A program made the position numbers and the translations under genes. 28,922 bases of DNA from Haplomitrium mnioides (lineage: Eukaryota > Marchantiophyta > Haplomitriopsida > Calobryales): assembly GCA_049999725.1 (NCBI GenBank), contig JBNGIS010033750.1, forward strand, positions 1 to 28,922, in the 5' to 3' direction. The notes under the pieces are model-generated. The model was not told where the DNA came from and ran no database searches. It saw only the letters and a program-made list of their open reading frames with translations. Positions 10,586-18,813 of this stretch are shown here, piece after piece. Each line of letters starts with the position of its first letter. Position 1 is the stretch's first letter.

Positions 10586-11860
10586 TGGATAAATTAAGTG
10601 TTTTGGGATATCTCCGTTGCTAAAATATTGCATTTTAATAAGACAACTAGTGAAATTTATCAGTAAAAATTGCAACAAAATGTTTTCTTCAACCTTTTTT
10701 AGGTACAATTAGTGGTACAAGATAGCAAGTAGCATGTTTTTTTCCATTAGAGATGGTGTTCTCTATCGATGCCATCAACTCTATGTTTTAAAAGATGTTA
10801 TGCTTTGTATGGCTAATTTATAAGAAGCACATGAAATTCCAATCTCACGACATCTTAGAGTGGACAACAATATAGCTACTTTAACGCACTTGATGGTGGG
10901 TAAAACCTAGCTAAGGACGTTTGTAGAATTGTTTGTTATTGTACAAGTTGTTAGGAAAACAAAGTTTCTAATTTAAAACTAGTTGGGTTTCTACAACCAC
11001 TACTTGTTGGGAACATGTAGATTTGGATCTTGTCATTTTACCTCCCACTACATCTCATGAGTTTACTGTAGTTGTGGTTTTTATGGATAAGATTAACAAA
11101 CACATTCATTTGGTATAGATGGTGGACTTACTAAATACTCTACAATTGGCAAAAGCTTACCTTGATATTGTCTTCTACTATCATAAAATACATAGGGTAT
11201 TATTATCTTATTAAGACCAACATTTCACTCAAAAGTTTTGGCAAGAGTGTTTAAGCTTTTTTGCACCAGTTTCTCTATATCTATGGCTTGTCATTCTTAA
11301 ATAGATGGTCAAACAAAGCACGCCAATCACATTGTGGTGGATATGCTTTGATTATTTACTAGCATTCAACATACTGATTGGGATAGCTTATTTTTGGCTA
11401 TCGTGTTTAACTACAACATTCCAAAACAAGAAAACACTAGATTTTTTCTTTTCTTTCTTAATACATATCAATACCCTCTTGTTCCCTATGGTTTTTTTTT
11501 CTCCATCCTCTTCCAAAGTTCCAAGTATTTCTATATATTTTTCTTGTTTATCTTCTTCTTTGCAAGATGTCTACAACCACTTGGCTATTGCTTGAAATCA
11601 GCAAAAACAATTTGTTGATAAATGATGTCGTTGTTTATTTTATATTTTAGATAACCAAGTCATGCTCTCTACTAATGATCTTCTCTTGTTTTTCGATACT
11701 CAAGTTTGTAAGTTGTTTCTAGCTTGGATAGGTTCTTTCTTCATTTTCAAAGTCACTTCTACCATTGCTTACAAAGTTGATCTTGCTCTCCTTCTTAAGA
11801 TTCATCATAGGTTTCATGTGTCTAAACTTTAGCCCTTTGTACTTAGTTTTTCTTTGTTTC
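10586..11860 (+). pseudogene. Integrase and GPY/F remnant, copy B
   Basis: Starts with the RNase H-integrase linker, then GVLYR and the zinc-finger region (EAHEIPISRHLRVDN near 10829). The core has WEHVDLDLVILPPTTSHEF (first Asp near 11022), then VVFMDK and QLAKAYLDIVFYYHK. The second catalytic position reads SY-stop-DQHFTQKFW, so the Asp is Tyr. The Glu position reads DGQTKHAN, so it is Lys. Downstream, LAWIGSFFIFKVTSTIAYKV and LLKIHHRFHVSKL (11720-11834) form the GPY/F module. The protein is catalytically dead in two of three residues. Collinear with copy C integrase. Confidence 0.8.
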
Positions 11861-11897
11861 CAAATTGCTTCAACTTCTTTCTCCCTCCATAGTTGTT

Positions 11898-12075
11898 GAT
11901 AATCATAAGGAATACAAAGTAAATTGCATTTTAGCAAAGCAAGCTATCAAATGAAGACAACATCTACAAGTTTAGTACAAAGTTTTGTGGAGAGGATATT
12001 CACTATATGATGTTATTTAAAAACCTTTCTTTAACCTTGAGAATACTAAAGATGCTATTCAATGATAATGGATCA
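11898..12075 (+). pseudogene. Chromodomain remnant, copy B
   Basis: In broken frames the segment after GPY/F reads EYKVNCILAKQAIK, then YKVLWRGYSLYDVI and FFNLENTKDAIQ. This follows the chromodomain layout Y-V-E-I, Y-VKWKGY, WE--ENL-NA. The domain is typical of chromoviruses, where it is proposed to direct integration to particular chromatin. It sits just before the PPT and 3' LTR, as expected. Confidence 0.7.
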
Positions 12076-12079
12076 TCAA

Positions 12080-12096
12080 TTACAATAGAGAGGCTA
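12080..12096 (+). other. Polypurine tract, copy B
   Basis: ACAATAGAGAGGCTA lies directly before the LTR start TGTAGTAAC at 12097. The same AATAGAGAGG core adjoins the copy C LTR. Used to prime plus-strand DNA synthesis in reverse transcription. Confidence 0.6.
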
Positions 12097-12447
12097 TGTA
12101 GTAACACAAGTATTATATATAGTGATGACTACAAAAGTTGGATTACTTTTAGGAAGTGGCACAAGGTAGCTTATCTTTAAAGTTGTTAAAGTATGATAAA
12201 GTTACTTTTAGGGTTGAAAGTTGAAATAGCTTGCAAACAAAGGAAGTTAAATAATACCTTCTTCTCAAGTATAAATAGATAGACTTCATTGCTCAAAATT
12301 TCATTCTCAAGTTTCTCTCAATTGGTTTGAGATTTTGTTTGTATCTCTTTGAAGAATTTTCTATCTTGGCATTTGGTTGGTTTAACTCTATTAGAATTAT
12401 TATTTTAACTGTTACTTATTTTGAGTTCATCTTTGAGTTATTTTACA
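12097..12447 (+). repeat. 3' LTR of copy B (351 bp)
   Basis: Starts TGTAGTAACAC after the PPT and ends TTTTACA, the same end as the copy C LTR, so it keeps TG...CA termini. Shared family blocks: TTACTTTTAGGGTTGAAAG, TGAAATAGCTTG, CAAGTATAAATAGATAG (a TATA-like box near 12269) and CTCTCAATTGGTTTGAG. It is followed by unrelated sequence without a PBS, which marks it as the 3' LTR. No target duplication can be tested because the 5' end of B is missing. Confidence 0.75.
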
Positions 12448-13086
12448 ATGTGTTTATGCAATAAATGACACTAAAACTTGGATGAGTTAGCTTGATATCC
12501 TCTTTCAACCCTACAATTGAGAGCTTCAAATAGTTCCTAAGCATGTTGGAATTAAAAGAACTCATTTTCCTATGGTTTAGAGTGATGAGAAGATGATTTT
12601 TGCATTTTCTAACCGCATTCACAAGTGAGAGATGTATATAAGAGAGTTTGGAGACAAATTTATTAGTATATCAAACTCCATTATCGTGTAGAAAGTAGTG
12701 CATGTTGCAAAACATCTAGGTTTTGACATATGAATATTACTCAATGAGTATGCAATATCAATTAAGTCATCTTCAAACTAGCTTATCATATTACCCCCAC
12801 AATATGTTTTTGTTGAAGTAACTGACCAACCCTACTACATTGTCTTGATCAATGGAGGCTTACAGAATATAGCTAAGACAATAAAATTTGTCACTAGTTG
12901 TAAGTATATCCCTACAAAGATCCTCTCATTCCAACTCCATACATTTTTAAGTACTCCACAATTTTAGACATCTTCTCATTTTGTGGTAGCATTTTAGTAT
13001 ATATATATACACACAAATCAAATTTAGATACTTTTAAAATACTCCACAATTTTAATAGTATGAATATTTGATTGTGAAAAATAAAG
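12448..13086. other. Unassigned AT-rich sequence, no gene seen
   Basis: No family motif on either strand. A 15-bp block TACTCCACAATTTTA occurs twice (about 12951 and 13038), and a short (TA)n(CA)n run lies at 12998-13015. This could be flanking genomic DNA between copy B and copy C, or an unrecognised older repeat. Confidence 0.5.
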
Positions 13087-13118
13087 AGGAGTGAAGGAAG
13101 CAATAGTGACTCCTAAAA
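13075..13118 (+). repeat. Small PPT/U3-like fragment
   Basis: GAAAAATAAAGAGGAGTGAAG at 13077, continuing to GTGACTCCTAAAA, resembles the reverse complement of the PPT/U3 edge of copy C (23935-23982: GAAAATAGAGAGGAG then TGAAGGAACTGG and GGTCAC). So a few tens of bases of a plus-oriented PPT and U3 start adjoin the minus-oriented LTR end at 13119. Confidence 0.4.
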
Positions 13119-13145
13119 TGTAAAAGAACTCAAAGACCGACTTCC
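13119..13145 (-). repeat. Terminal 27 bp of copy C 3' LTR, cut by copy D
   Basis: TGTAAAAGAACTCAAAG then ACCGACTTCC matches 23618-23644, the U5 end of copy C's other LTR, with three mismatches. Copy D starts at the next base. The remainder of this LTR is not found after D, where copy C resumes at integrase, so it was deleted. Confidence 0.7.
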
Positions 13146-13261
13146 TGCAATGGTCACTAACTTTAGTAAGCTATAGCAAAAAATCAAGTAACATATAGTG
13201 TTAACTATGTCTAGAAAGCTTTTACTAATTTAGAGTAGCAAAAAACGGTTGCTATTATAGA

Positions 13262-13508
13262 GAGTTGGATACGTGGCAAGAGGAGAGAAAGTCAATGAAT
13301 TAAAGTAAAAGAGGGAGTCTAAATAACAAGTACATGTGGCAAGCCAAAAATTAAAGTAAAGAGAAGGCTCTAAAGATAAGGACACTTGGCAAAAGAAGAA
13401 CTAAAGAGATGGAAGGTTCTAAAGATAAAGACACGTGGCACACGGAGAACTTAAGAGAGATGGAAGGTTCTAAAGATAAAGACACGTGGTAGAAGGAGAA
13501 TAAAAGTA
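13262..13508 (+). promoter_or_regulatory. Repeated ACGTGG-type boxes in U3 of copy D
   Basis: Five related boxes: TACGTGGCAAG (13270), TACATGTGGCAAG (about 13331), ACACTTGGCA (13382), ACACGTGGCA (13431) and ACACGTGGTA (13492). The last two sit in near-identical units of about 60 bp that start with GAAGGTTCTAAAGATAAAG. CACGTGG is the core of plant G-box/ABRE elements bound by bZIP and bHLH factors. Binding here is inference. The 3' LTR has only four diverged boxes. Confidence 0.5.
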
Positions 13509-13571
13509 AAGGGTGGTCCAATCAGAGTGAGAGAGAAAATATGGGTTTAATTAAAAGAAGATAGAAAATGA

Positions 13572-13628
13572 ACCAATGGGGTTCTTCCACCTATTTAAGC
13601 GAAGAGCTTTCTATGAGGTATATAAAGA
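13572..13628 (+). promoter_or_regulatory. CCAAT and TATA-like boxes of copy D LTR
   Basis: ACCAATGGGG at 13572 is followed by CTATTTAAG at 13591 and GTATATAAAG at 13619, suitable for an RNA polymerase II start in the LTR. The 3' LTR keeps the same order (CCAATAGGG, CTATACAAG, GTATATAAAG). Confidence 0.55.
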
Positions 13629-13741
13629 AGGGAGAGTGCCTTGTTTGGCATCTCTTACCTTGTGGGGTTTTGAAGTTCCTTGTGGTTCTCTTCTATATGT
13701 TTGTGTTAACTTGTGTGTAATATATGTGTGTAGTGCTACAA

Positions 13742-13758
13742 TGGTATCAGAGCTTGGT
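13742..13758 (+). other. Primer binding site, copy D
   Basis: TGGTATCAGAGCTTGGT lies one base after the LTR end. It is the usual plant retrotransposon PBS complementary to the 3' end of initiator tRNA-Met. Confidence 0.9.
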
Positions 13759-14400
13759 CTTCTCCAAAGAAGTGTGGATTATCCTTTTTTAGAGAAGCAC
13801 TAAAGACCTTTTGGAGTAGTGGAATCTCCACTTTGCATTAACTCCAAGAGAGTTAAACTCTCAAGTTTTCATAAGTAAAGTATAGCGGATACCCCATCCT
13901 TCATGAATGAAGATAAGAAGTTTGACTTGAAACTATGGTAGCTAATGGATAGAGGAGCATTTGTACCTCCTAGAATTCCTCTATTGAATCCTTTTAATAT
14001 TTGTGTGTTTTAACATTGACAAACATTTCTTTCATCAAATTTTAGTACATAATTTTGGGGATGATTTTATGGTTTTTGTGATGGAATCAAGAGAACATGT
14101 TATCTTACTTGTGGTAAATTATGGTGTTATATGTGAGTGTTTCATTTACGTTTTATGGTAGATAGAAAATGGATTTGAACCAAGCTCCTCTAGAAGAGTT
14201 CAAATCCAAGTGTCACATTTCTATTCGAGTAACGTTTAAGTAAATGCAACAAGATTTTCTTGTTCGTAAGTTTGGAGAGAGGTTTTGTGATTTGGTGTTA
14301 ACATCAACTAAACCCTTTATTTTACCTGTTCTACATAACAAGAATGTGTACGTATTTGTTTTTGTACGAGTTACAAGTAGTTAAGTTGTGACGGAAAATC
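13759..14400 (+). other. Untranslated leader of copy D
   Basis: About 640 bp between PBS and gag with no recognisable coding. Near its start a TCCTTTTTTAGAGAAG tract follows the PBS. No repeat or RNA gene seen. Confidence 0.5.
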
Positions 14401-15279
14401 ATGGAGGCAAATTCTAGCAATCTAGAAGAAGGAGCTTGGATGATGGCAAAGTTGGAAGAACTTCAAGTAGCTCTTATAGCAAGCCAACAACAAACAAATA
14501 TGTTAATGACGGAGATGGTGAAAATACGGTTGCAACAAGGGAAATGGAGAAGGGAGTCGAGAAGCATTACTCCAAAAGATGAGCAAGTCAAGTAAAGTGG
14601 AGCCTTATGGAGGAAGCCGCATGGTAGGTATCATAGAAAGATGGGTGTATTGGATGGAAGTTCATATGTTGTATTATCCGCATGCGTCAGATTTGGAGAA
14701 GGGACTATTTGCAAGGTTATTTTTAATGAAGCACCGATCTATTTGGCTACAAAGATAAGAGCAACAAAAAATGCACCAAGAGAACAAGTTTTGTGGAGCA
14801 GCCTTAAAGAAGGCTTATTACAAAATTTCAAAGCAGTAGACTTTATATTAACCACAAGGACTAAGCTTTAGGAGCTAGAGCAACAAAGAAGCGTTGCAAG
14901 TTACATTGAAGAGTTTCAAAGCTTACAAGTCCAAATTGAAGACATGAGTTCAGCCAAAGCTTTTGACAAATTTTTGCAATGATTAAAAAGGAAGATTCGA
15001 GGGGAAGTTATGATGCGTAATCCGAAGAATGTTAACGAAGCTATCTCGTTTGCTCAAAGAATTGAAGGAACATTGGGGATTTTGAAAATAGGAGGGAATT
15101 ATAGCCCCATGCCTATGAAGTTGGGACATATTAGAAGAACAGATTTCAATCACCCCAATCAACAACCAAGAGGACCACACAATGCTATAGAAAGGAGAAC
15201 AAAAAAACAGCAAGAAACACGAACATGTTACAATTGTGGTCGAGTAGGGCACATTGCACCAAATTTCATAGCAGTATGA
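14401..15279 (+). pseudogene. Gag with CCHC zinc knuckle, copy D
   Basis: The structural capsid/nucleocapsid protein packages element RNA. The start at 14401 is the first ATG of a coiled-coil-like N-terminus (MEANSSNLEEGAWM, with KLEELQVALIASQQQT). The capsid part continues through stops as LWSSLKEGLLQNF, RSVASYIEEFQSLQVQIEDM and MMRNPKNVNEAISFAQRIEG. The nucleocapsid ends with CYNCGRVGHIAPNF (15226-15267). This fits CX2CX4HX4C except that the last Cys is Phe (TTC at 15265). Stops at 14593, 14869 and 14980, plus a frame change near 14600, break the gene. The length of about 290 codons is normal for chromovirus gag. Confidence 0.85.
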
Positions 15280-15471
15280 TGCAATTAAGAGCAAGTGTTT
15301 TGATGGCCTCTTTATAATATCAACAATGGAGAAGATAAAGAATGTCAAGGGAATGAGAGGCACCAACAAAAAAAACCTCGTGGTTTCTCTAGGATAAAGA
15401 ACAAAGGCGAGGAAATGTTTTGACAAAAGTAAATATACTATATAGAAAAACAACAAAATAGAGGACTAATT

Positions 15472-15790
15472 GTGGTTGATGGATGGATGGAAGGATCAAC
15501 AATAAGAGTTTTGGTGGACTCTAGGGCGGAAGAAAATTATCTATCACAAGCGATAACCTTGAAGCTCAAGTTGCCAATTGAGAAGGAAGAGCATAAGGTG
15601 GTTGAAATGGCCAATAGCCAAAGTCAGCCTATTGAACGTTTGTCTCAAACTATAGCTCTACATATAGGCAACTATAAAGAGAATTCAGAGTGGAAGATCA
15701 CAAAATTGGCGAGACAGGAAGCGATTCTAGGAATGAAATAGCTACAAAAATATAACCCGCAAGTAGATTAGCAAAAGAAGACATTCACAA
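15472..15790 (+). pseudogene. Aspartic protease, copy D
   Basis: Retropepsin that would process the polyprotein. The catalytic motif reads RVLVDSRAEENYLS. The usual D-S/T-G-A is altered to D-S-R-A, with Arg (AGG at 15523) for the essential Gly, so it is inactive. The C-terminal signature ILGMK is followed by stop, LQKYNPQVD, stop. Family members have Trp at both stop positions (TGG to TAG). Open from 15472 to 15741. It lies between gag and RT, as in all Ty3/gypsy elements. Confidence 0.8.
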
Positions 15791-15846
15791 CATCTTAATG
15801 AAAGATTAGAGGAGATGGAGAATGACCTTGTTCAAGGCATCTACCC

Positions 15847-17330
15847 TTGTATATGATTGGAGCACATTCAATCAAAAAGCAAGATATAGTGTTTTTAGCG
15901 CTCACACGTGAACTCATAGTTAATAAGGAGGACTCAAAGCATAAATTTTTCCACGATTTGCAAGGTATTTTGAAGGAGTTTCACGATGTCTTTCCTAATG
16001 ATTTTCCCCATGGCTCACCATCTAAACAATGCATTGATCACAAGGTTGAGGTTTTTCCAAGAAGTATTCCATCACGCAAAGCACCATATCGATTGCCTCC
16101 TCATGAACTCGAGAAATGCAAATCTCAGATTACTGAATTGTTGGAAAATGGGTTTATTCAGCTTAGCATCTCTCTTTATGGTGCACCAATCTTATTTGTA
16201 AAAAAGAAAGATGGGAGTATGAGGATGCGAATTGACTATCGAGCACTCAACCAAAAAATAGTGAAAAATAAATATTCACTACATAGAATGGATGATTTTT
16301 TTGATCAACTTCAAGGAGAAAATTACTTTACAAAGTTGGATTTGAGAAGTGGATGTCATCAAATCCAAATTGCGGAAGGTGATGTGGAAAAAAAAAACCT
16401 TTTGAAGTTGATATAGGCATTTTCAATACCTTGTTATATCTTTTGGATTAGCTAATGCTCCTCCAACATTTATGGGTCTTATGAATGATAAATTTTGATC
16501 TTATTTGGATAAGTTTGTTATTGTCTTTTTGGATGACATTCTCATTTACAGCAAGAATCTTCAAGAGCATCAACAACACCTTCGTACAGTATCGAAGGTA
16601 CTTCAAAATCACAAGCTATATATAAAGATGTCAAAATGTGAAAATGGAAAAAGGGAGGTGGACTACTTGAGTCATCTTGTGAGTGCATCAATAATCTAAT
16701 TTATGGATGAGAAAGTGGAGGCAATTCAGAAGTGGGAAGCTCCTAGTGATCACATACAACTAAAAGAAATTTTAGGGTTAATCAGGTTTTATCGTCAATT
16801 TGTGAAAGGTTTTTCACAAATAGCTAAACCATTGACCAACTTGCTCAAGAAAAGTCATGCGTGGACATGAAGAGCTACAAAAGAGTTGCCATTTCAAGCA
16901 TTAAAGAAAACAATTCTTCATGCTTCTATTCTTAAATGGTATGATTCTAAATGACCAATCAAAATCTCGGTGGATGTATCACGAAAAGCCATAGACAGAG
17001 TTTTGCAACAAGAATGGGAGGATGGTTGGCATCATATTGCCTTCTTTTCTAGAAAATTAAGCGATGCATTGCAAAACTACCACACCACAGTACAAGAAGA
17101 ACTGCAATTATGTTATCAACAAAGCATTGGAAGCACTATCTAGGAGATAAGAAGTTTGTGGTCAAAACTGACTATAAGTCTCTAGTCTATCTAGAAACTC
17201 AAAAAGAGCTCTAAAAAAGGCAGATTCGATGGGCGGAGTGGCGACAACAATTCCACATGAAGATGGTTTATGTGGAAAGAAAACGTCAAATTGCATATGC
17301 CTTGATACACATGCCTCAACTCAACATCAT
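15847..17330 (+). pseudogene. Reverse transcriptase-RNase H, copy D
   Basis: The RT begins with FHDVFPNDFPHGSPS and continues KAPYRLPPHELEKCKSQI, GAPILFVKKKDGSMRMRIDY, RALNQKIVKNKYSL and YFTKLDLRSGCHQI. A frameshift sits in a run of ten A at 16388-16397 (DVEK), and another near 16420. SFGLANAPPTFM and VIVFLDDILIYS follow, with the catalytic DD intact at 16532-16537. The thumb reads GLIRFYRQFVKGFSQIAKPL. RNase H reads ISVDVSRKAIDRVLQQ and HHIAFFSRKL, then fragments to about 17330. It copies element RNA into DNA and degrades the template. Stops and frameshifts make it a pseudogene. Confidence 0.9.
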
Positions 17331-17399
17331 GTCAAAAATCACAACTCATCCTACTTGGTGGACAGAAATGTTGGTTGCAATAAAGACAGATGAAGAGAT

Positions 17400-18200
17400 C
17401 ATTGCCGCACAACAAAAGAAGTTGGTGAATGAGGTGAGAAGATTGATTTTATGCCAAGACAAGGTATGGGTTCCCAATAATGTTAAGCTTTGCTTTGAGA
17501 TTTTATATTAAACACATGATTCCACAGTTGGTGGCCATGTTGGAATTGAGAAGACTTTGGACAATCTTCAACAAGTTTATTATTAGCCAAAGATGCATCA
17601 AGATGTGGAGGTATATGTTCAAATTTGCTTGGTTTGTCAACAAAACAAGGCTACCAACCTTGAATGGGAAGGCTTATTGCAACCATTTCCTATCCCCAAT
17701 CAGCAATGAGAGCATGTGAGTATGGATATTATGTGTGAGCTATCTCGTACTTCTACAGACTATGATGCTATTGTTGTTTTTGTGGACAAGAGTAGCAAAA
17801 TAATTCATATTTGTCCAACTACCAAATTAATGACAACACTTGAGTTAGCACAAATTTATTTGGAAGCAGTCTACTCTCATCATGGTATTTCCAAAGTTAT
17901 TATTTTTGACTAAAGCACTTAATTCACGAGCATATTTTGGCGCACTATATTTGGTCTTCTCAAGACCAAATTGGCTATGTCTACTACTTATCACACATAA
18001 TCTGATGGTCAAACTGAACATGCCAATTGTACCATTGAAGATATGCTACAAGCTTTTACTTTGGAAGAACAAGAGGAATTGGATTGGCTACTACCTCTTG
18101 TAGAGTTATCATACAATAACTCCATCAAGAGTTTCACACGCGTCACACCTTTCTTTTGATGTATGGTGAGCATCCAACCACAATCTCTAGTCTTCAACAT
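17400..18200 (+). pseudogene. Integrase core with intact HHCC and DDE spacing, copy D
   Basis: Inserts the DNA copy into the genome. Zinc finger: HDSTVGGHVG with His codons at 17515 and 17536 (HX6H), then CLVC at 17626-17637. Core: VSMDIM with first Asp at 17725, VVFVDKSSKIIH, second Asp at 17908 in IIFD-stop-ST, and Glu at 18016 in DGQTEHAN. All three share one frame and give DX60DX35E, the family spacing. The Ser before the second Asp is Phe, and stops interrupt the frame at 17551, 17714, 17911, 17920 and 17998. Downstream: LLPLVELSYNNSIKSF. Confidence 0.88.
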
Positions 18201-18349
18201 GCATCACCGTCGACCTCTAAGAGTCTAGCCATTGATGATTTTCTCCATTGTCTACACTATGGAATTCGACGAGGCTAAGAAAAATCAGAAGTTTCTTGTA
18301 ATCGACAAAAGCAATATGTTGATACTCATTGTCAGGAGGTGACCTTTAT

Positions 18350-18545
18350 TGTAGGTGACCAAGTCTGGCTTTTCATGTCCAATCTTCCTTTGCTTCATTT
18401 GCGTAAGTTTAGTGCTTGATTTATTTGTCATTTTTCTATCTCTGCTCGCATTAGAGGAGTGGTCTATTGGTTGGTTTTACCTCCTCACATGAAGATTCAT
18501 CAGTCTTTCATGTCTCTTTACTCCGGGCTTATGTCCCCCATTCTT
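18350..18545 (+). pseudogene. GPY/F module of integrase, copy D
   Basis: In broken frames: VGDQVWLFMSNLPLLHLRKF, then FICHFSISARIRGVVYWLVL and PPHMKIHQSFMSLY. This matches the GPF-I--V--VAY-L-LP---KIH-VFHVS pattern at the C-terminus of Ty3/gypsy integrases, where it supports multimerisation and strand transfer. It lies between the core and the chromodomain. Confidence 0.75.
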
Positions 18546-18598
18546 CCACTTTTACAAGTACCCAAGAACCCTCTTCACTACCTCAACTTTTTGATTGT

Positions 18599-18765
18599 CA
18601 TGAAGAGTATAAGGTTGAATAACTCTTGAAGAAGCATACACAACACCGCGGTCATTATGAGGTTGTGGAATTTGGTTCGTTGAAAAGACTACCCTCTTTA
18701 TGAAGCTACTTGGGAGCCATTGGAGAATTTGGCTAATGCCTCTACATTCGTTCACTCTTTTGAGA
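18599..18765 (+). pseudogene. Chromodomain, copy D
   Basis: Reads HEEYKVE, stop, LLKKHTQHRGHY, then after a frame change DYPLYEATWEPLENLANAST. YKVE-LL and the YPLYEATWEPLENLANA block are the two halves of a chromovirus chromodomain; the middle VKWK strand is disrupted. The domain is thought to steer integration to marked chromatin. Confidence 0.8.
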
Positions 18766-18798
18766 ACTCTCTTACTTGCAACAAGGACATTACCTCTT

Positions 18799-18812
18799 AA
18801 AAAGGGGGAGGA
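18799..18812 (+). other. Polypurine tract, copy D
   Basis: AAAAAGGGGGAGGA ends one base before the 3' LTR start TGTAATGG at 18814. This is the expected place of the plus-strand primer. Confidence 0.9.
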
Positions 18813-18813
18813 T

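Larger units (their letters stand above)
6886..12447 (+). mobile_element. Copy B: 5'-truncated chromovirus with intact-looking 3' LTR
   Basis: The plus-strand order is partial RNase H (6886-7260), extra segment (7260-10560), RNase H-integrase linker and integrase (10586-11700), GPY/F module, chromodomain (11898-12075), PPT and 3' LTR (12097-12447). LTR, gag, protease and most of RT are missing on the left, where B abuts the truncated LTR of copy A. Same family as A, C and E by collinear motifs and LTR similarity. Coding is full of stops. Confidence 0.8.
13146..13740 (+). repeat. 5' LTR of copy D (595 bp)
   Basis: Begins TGCAATGGTC and ends GTGCTACA, so TG...CA, one base before the PBS. It aligns with the 3' LTR from 18814 (TGTAATGGTT), with many transitions, which indicates an old insertion. 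U3 carries repeated ACGTGG-like boxes, then a CCAAT box and TATA-like sites. It supplies promoter and polyadenylation functions to the element. Confidence 0.9.

Noticed and set aside
14983-15456. Minus-strand open frame of 157 codons
   Set aside because: It lies antisense to D's gag, whose zinc knuckle and capsid motifs are clear on the plus strand.
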